The position numbers were made by a program, and so were the translations under genes. Below are positions 60,615 through 64,000 of a stretch of 64,000 nt of DNA, piece by piece (positions within the stretch are counted from its first letter, which is position 1; each line of letters starts with the position of its first letter). This stretch comes from Aureimonas altamirensis. Lineage in GTDB: Bacteria > Pseudomonadota > Alphaproteobacteria > Rhizobiales > Rhizobiaceae. The DNA lies in contig NZ_JAMQCO010000005.1 in assembly GCF_023702225.1 (NCBI RefSeq), positions 124,001-188,000 on the forward strand, in the 5' to 3' direction. A model generated the notes under the pieces. It did not search any database, had not been told where the DNA came from, and worked only from the letters and a program-made list of their open reading frames with translations.

Positions 60615-61290
60615 ATGACCGGAACCGCCATTCGCAAGCAGACGATATCGGGCCGGGTGGCGGACGCCATCCGGCATAAGATTCTGTCCGGCCTGCTTCC
60701 GAGCGGCCATGCCTTGCGTCAGGAACATCTGGCGGTCGAGCTCGGCGTCAGCCGGATTCCCGTGCGCGAGGCGCTGCACCAGTTGCATTCCGAGGGACTG
60801 GTCGATCTGGTGTCCCACAAGGGGGCGGTGGTGTCGTCGCTGTCGATGGACGACATTCTCGAACTGCACGAATTGCGGGCGCGCGTGGAAACGTGGCTTC
60901 TGGAACTGGCGGTGCCCCGCATGGCGGGCGACGACATTGCCCGGGCCGAGAGTGCGCAGGCCAGGTTCGCCTAAGCCGCCGCCGACGGCATCTACGACCT
61001 CGATCTCAACTGGCAATTCCATTCGGCGCTCTATGCGCCGGCAGGGCGCCCGGCATCCATCGCGATGATGGCGAAGGTTCACCAGCATATCGAACGACAC
61101 ACCAATCTTCTGGTCAAGGTCGTCGACGAGCGCCGCAACGGAGCGGCGACGGAACATGCGGAGATCGTCGGCCTTTGCAAGGCGGGTGATGCGCAGGGCG
61201 CTTCGGCGGCGTTGCAGGCGCATATCCTGAAGGGTGGTCTGGCGCTCGTGGCGCGTCTGCAGGAACTGCGAGGAGAGGGGGGGCCGGTAG
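60615..61290 (+). pseudogene. GntR/FadR-type transcriptional regulator interrupted by an in-frame stop
   Basis: The first part (60615-60974) has an intact winged helix (SGRVADAIRHKILSGLLPSG, QEHLAVELGVSRIPVREALHQL) and the start of the FCD ligand domain. A TAA at 60972-60974 follows QARFA. The same frame continues at once with FCD sequence (DLDLNWQFHSALYAPAG, VHQHIERHTNLLVKVV), so the gene is split by one nonsense codon. The frame then passes a G7 run (61277-61283) and stays open through the antisense tRNA-Phe; a TAG at 61288 in another frame may mark the original end. It probably regulated the adjacent oxidase and SDR. A truncated DNA-binding protein of 119 residues could still be made. Confidence 0.8.
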
Positions 61291-61313
61291 TGCCGAGGCG
61301 GACGACCGGATGG

Positions 61314-61389
61314 TGGTGCCTAGGGACGGGATCGAACCGCCGACACTGCGATTTTCAGTCGCATGCTCTACCAACTGAGCTACCTAGGC
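61314..61389 (-). tRNA. tRNA-Phe (GAA)
   Basis: Read on the minus strand, the 76-nt sequence begins GCCTAGGTAGCTCAG and ends CCTAGGCACCA, giving a 7-bp acceptor stem and encoded CCA. The anticodon stem TGCGA/TCGCA encloses CTGAAAA, so the anticodon is GAA. The T arm has GTTCGATCC. It overlaps the open tail of the GntR frame on the opposite strand. Confidence 0.96.
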
Positions 61390-61555
61390 TTGCCGTGATT
61401 TCAGGGTGCGCCGTGCGCCGACCCTTCATCAGGATGGGCGGCTTATAGGTGACGCATATCGGGCTGTCCAGCCCCTTTTGCATGCCCGGAGCATTCTTGG
61501 CGACAGCGCCTTGCGCAAGACGCCCGGCTGTGTAATAGAGCCGCCGTCGACAGCG

Positions 61556-61630
<75 letters not shown>

Positions 61631-61655
61631 TTTCATCCCGTTGAAATCATTGAAA

Positions 61656-61672
61656 CCCTTGACCTGCAAGGG
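61656..61672 (+). terminator. Hairpin downstream of tRNA-Thr
   Basis: CCCTTG (61656-61661) and CAAGGG (61667-61672) form a 6-bp stem with a 5-nt loop, 26 bp after the tRNA. It could end tRNA-Thr transcription or be part of the att region. No T-run follows. Confidence 0.3.
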
Positions 61673-61689
61673 CTTCCGTCCATAACGAT

Positions 61690-61709
61690 GTTACAAAATT
61701 CGTTACAAA
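61690..61709 (+). repeat. Direct repeat GTTACAAA upstream of the integrase
   Basis: GTTACAAA occurs at 61690-61697 and again at 61702-61709, 12 bp apart start to start, just before the integrase ATG at 61722. Such short repeats can be integrase arm-binding or control sites. Another pair, TTGAAA, lies at 61641 and 61650. Confidence 0.4.
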
Positions 61710-61721
61710 CGGACCCCGTTC

Positions 61722-63296
61722 ATGGCCGGCAAACTGCGCAACCTTCTGAACCGCGACGGGCGATATTTCGCTCGGCTAGTGATCCCGAAGGAACTTCGGC
61801 CGTTCATGGATCGCAAGACCGAACTGCGAACGCCGCTCGGCGCTGATTACCGCGATGCAGTGAAGAAGCTGCCAGGAGCCGTTGCGCTGCTTCAACATCA
61901 AATCGCCCTCGGCGAGCGCCGCGCCGTCGAGGCCGGCACGAAGCAAGTCACCATTGGCCGCTACCCGCTCGCGCCGGAACAGATCGCGCTTCGCAATTAT
62001 GAAGCCCGGCTACTATTCGATGAAAAAGTCCGGAATGCTGGATCAATGTGGCCGTCGGTCAGCGTGGACGACCTGCTCGTTGAAAAGCTGCGCGCTGGAA
62101 TTGCGGGACGACTGTCGGACGCAGAACTTCAGGAAATTGTCGGCGCACGTGTTGAGCACTTCCGCCGTATTGGCAACACTAACGCCGAGTTCGGAAGTGA
62201 AGAATGGCGGATCGTCGCCCGCGCGATCTGCATATCGGACTATGAAGCTCTGTCCCGCGTGGCAGAACGCGACGAAGGTGACTTCACCGGGCAGATCGAG
62301 CACCCCATGCTAAAGGACTTACAGCCGATCCCGGAAGAGAAGCCGCCCGTATCCCTGAAGAAGCTCTTCGCCGACTACATCGCCAGCCGCGTAGCTATTG
62401 GCAAAGGCAAGGGCGCAGAGAAGCGTTGGACGCCTGTTTTCGAGAACCTTCGGAAGTTCGTAAAGCATGACGACGCGCGCCGCTTGACCAAACAGAACCT
62501 TCAGGACTGGCGTGACGGTTTACTCAAAACGCACGCAGCGAAGACGGTAGGCGACGTGTATCTCGCGTCCGTTCGCACTGTGTTGAAATGGGCAGTGGAG
62601 AACGACCGGCTCGAAGAGAACGTTGCCGAGAAGGTGCGGCAGCAAGTTCCAAAGAAGCAGTTGGACCGGGAACAGGGATACACTGACGCGGAAGCGCTTG
62701 TGATCCTCAAGGCCGCGCGGGACTATCGCCCTGTCGCTTCCGACAATATCGCCACGAGCGAGCTTCCACAAACGACAGCCGCGAAACGTTGGGCACCGAT
62801 CCTTTGCGCCTTTACCGGTGCGCGCATTGGGGAGCTTATGCAGCTTCGCAAGCAGGACTTCCGCAAGGAAGGGGAAACACACGTAATGCGAATCCGCCCA
62901 TCGGCCGGCACGTTGAAAGCGGGTAGCTACCGTGATGTGCCATTGCACCAGCAGCTTATAGAGTCGGGCTTCCTTGAGTTCGTGCACACCTCACCAACCG
63001 ACGCGCTCTTCTATCGCGCATCGAAGGGGCGCGCAGCGACCAGCGGCGCGAAGGCGACTGCCGGACGAGTTAGCGTTTGGCTTCAAGGTCTCGGCGTTGT
63101 GCCTGAAGGTGTAAGCCCTAGTCACGGATGGCGGCACCGCTTCAAGACAGTCGGGCGCGAGGAAGGAATATCCGACCGGACGTTGGATGCAATTCAAGGT
63201 CACGCCTCGAAGACTGCCGGCGACAGCTACGGCGATGTGACTGTGAAGGCACGAAAAGCAGCTATTGATAAGCTGCCGAGCTATCCACTCAAATAG
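61722..63296 (+). CDS. Tyrosine site-specific integrase
   Basis: A 524-residue phage-type recombinase. The N-terminal 200 residues carry the arm-binding and DUF6538-like region (NRDGRYFARLVIPKELRPFMDRK). The core-binding SAM-like domain is about 210-320. The catalytic domain shows the first Arg in FTGARIGELMQLRKQDF (about 363-379), HGWRHRFKTVGREEG (His and second Arg, about 467) and GHASKTAGDSYGDV with the likely nucleophile Tyr near 504. It lies next to tRNA-Thr, the expected target. Codon usage differs from the host genes. Confidence 0.93.
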   Translation: MAGKLRNLLNRDGRYFARLVIPKELRPFMDRKTELRTPLGADYRDAVKKLPGAVALLQHQIALGERRAVEAGTKQVTIGRYPLAPEQIALRNYEARLLFDEKVRNAGSMWPSVSVDDLLVEKLRAGIAGRLSDAELQEIVGARVEHFRRIGNTNAEFGSEEWRIVARAICISDYEALSRVAERDEGDFTGQIEHPMLKDLQPIPEEKPPVSLKKLFADYIASRVAIGKGKGAEKRWTPVFENLRKFVKHDDARRLTKQNLQDWRDGLLKTHAAKTVGDVYLASVRTVLKWAVENDRLEENVAEKVRQQVPKKQLDREQGYTDAEALVILKAARDYRPVASDNIATSELPQTTAAKRWAPILCAFTGARIGELMQLRKQDFRKEGETHVMRIRPSAGTLKAGSYRDVPLHQQLIESGFLEFVHTSPTDALFYRASKGRAATSGAKATAGRVSVWLQGLGVVPEGVSPSHGWRHRFKTVGREEGISDRTLDAIQGHASKTAGDSYGDVTVKARKAAIDKLPSYPLK

Positions 63297-63392
63297 TCTG
63301 TAAAAATTCTCGCATCATTCATACGATTTATGTTGCATCGCCGATTCGCAGTATGGGACAATATTGTCAAGATCAAATCTTGACGATGGCAA

Positions 63393-64000
63393 ATGGCTTC
63401 CACTCGCATCAAAGACGCAATCCGCGCCCTGTTCTCGTCTATTGAGACGAAGAGCGCAGACGTGCCGTTCAATGCGTGGGGATTGGAAGCATTCCTAACG
63501 CCTAACACCGTCTCTGGACACGTTATCACGCCAGAAGTTGCGATGCGTGTCCCGGCCGTGCTTGCGGCCGTTTCACTTTTGTCTTCAACGCTCGGCACAA
63601 TGCCGGCGAAGTTGCATCGCAAGCATGACGGACAGAAGGCCGTCGCCAACGATCACCCTGCGCACGCACTCATTCATCGGGAGGCCAACGAATGGACTAG
63701 CGCAGGCGAGCTACGTGCCTTGCTGACGCAGGACGCGCTCTTGCATGGCAATGGCTACGCCCTTGCCAATCGCGCCAATGCACGCGTTGTTGAGTTCATC
63801 CGGCTCGAGCCTACGTCCATACAGGTCCGCACCGATGATTACGGCGCACCGCTCTATGTCCATACGGCGACGGGCGGGCAGACAATCTACAACCACACCG
63901 AAGTTCTTCATCTTCGCTCGCGCACGTCCCTCGACGGCTTGTCCGGCGTAGCTCCTATTCGTTTGTGCCGTGAGGCCATCGGCCTTGCGTTGACGATGGA
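63393..64000 (+). CDS. Phage portal protein, HK97 family (5' part)
   Basis: The frame starts ATGGCTTCC at 63393 and runs open for 202 codons to the window end. VITPEVAMRVPAVLAAVSLLSSTLGTMPAKLHRKHDG and DHPAHALIHREANEWTSAGELRALLTQDALLHGNGYALA are the HK97-type portal signatures, followed by RLEPTSIQVRTDDYG and EVLHLRSRTSLDGLSGVAPI. The portal forms the ring through which phage DNA is packaged. It follows the integrase by 96 bp on the same strand with no terminase, repressor or replication gene between. Confidence 0.9.
   Translation, partial: MASTRIKDAIRALFSSIETKSADVPFNAWGLEAFLTPNTVSGHVITPEVAMRVPAVLAAVSLLSSTLGTMPAKLHRKHDGQKAVANDHPAHALIHREANEWTSAGELRALLTQDALLHGNGYALANRANARVVEFIRLEPTSIQVRTDDYGAPLYVHTATGGQTIYNHTEVLHLRSRTSLDGLSGVAPIRLCREAIGLALTM

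Larger units (their letters stand above)
61631..64000 (+). mobile_element. Left end of a prophage or phage-related island inserted at tRNA-Thr
   Basis: A tyrosine integrase begins 91 bp after the 3' end of tRNA-Thr, and a phage portal gene follows. Codon use here is clearly less GC-biased than in the rest of the window (many A/T third positions), which suggests foreign origin. The left attachment site should lie in the 3' half of tRNA-Thr. The right end and attR are outside the window, so size and type are unknown. Confidence 0.8.

Noticed and set aside
61065-61448. Separate 127-codon gene after the GntR stop
   Set aside because: It is in the same frame as the GntR gene and reads as its FCD domain, then runs through antisense tRNA-Phe. 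It is the second part of the split gene.

Overview
This window comes from a high-GC alphaproteobacterium of the Hyphomicrobiales (Rhizobiales). The basis is a succinoglycan-type exo cluster in nearly the Sinorhizobium gene order, an SyrA/ExoX-type repressor, an opgGHC glucan locus, an aerobic-style cob cluster with CobN/CobW/CbtAB, and an HWE-type histidine kinase. An Aurantimonadaceae-like member would fit, but the genus cannot be fixed from the sequence alone.

Layout. 1-2.9 kb: the end of a DUF3096 membrane protein, an NDH-2-like flavoprotein, an ABC ATPase without a permease, and an RDD membrane protein. 2.9-26.6 kb: a large cobalamin locus on both strands. A complete B12 riboswitch (minus strand, 9821-10021) precedes cbtB-cbtA-cobU-cobW-cobN-cobO. 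A second plus-strand leader at 14511-14586 shares a 21-nt identical block with the riboswitch core but lacks a B12 box; it precedes cbiX-cobL-cobI-cbiG/cobJ-cobM. cobQ, cobK, cobB-cobC-cobD, cobS and cobT complete the set, and a BrnT/BrnA toxin-antitoxin module sits between cobM and cobK. The locus carries both an early cobalt chelatase (CbiX) and the late one (CobN), plus a CbiG-CobJ fusion, so the pathway looks hybrid.

26.6-32.6 kb: opgG, a small unknown gene, opgH and opgC for periplasmic glucans, then a MarR regulator. 32.7-38.7 kb: a Crp/Fnr regulator, a short DHFR-like gene, pabA-pabB for p-aminobenzoate, and lutA-lutB-lutC for lactate oxidation. 39.0-54.1 kb: an exopolysaccharide cluster in the order exoZ-like, exoQ, exoF, exoY, exoX, exoU, exoW, small ORF, exoK, exoL, exoA, exoM, exoO, exoP. 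It has the priming enzyme and all six succinoglycan backbone glucosyltransferases, but no exoT, exoV or exoH. A PPP-type phosphatase lies convergent to the ExoP kinase.

54.9-61.3 kb: small housekeeping and signalling genes (GlsB-like, SH3 protein, single-domain response regulator, GAF-HWE kinase, DUF3750 protein), then a catabolic group of SDR, D-amino-acid-oxidase-like enzyme and a GntR regulator interrupted by an in-frame stop. 61.3-64 kb: tRNA-Phe, tRNA-Thr, and a prophage-like element inserted at tRNA-Thr that begins with a tyrosine integrase followed directly by an HK97-type portal gene cut by the window end.

Gene coupling is tight: many neighbours overlap by ATGA or TGATG, which supports the operon assignments. 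Starts were moved where a Shine-Dalgarno site, an overlap or a family boundary made a different start more likely.
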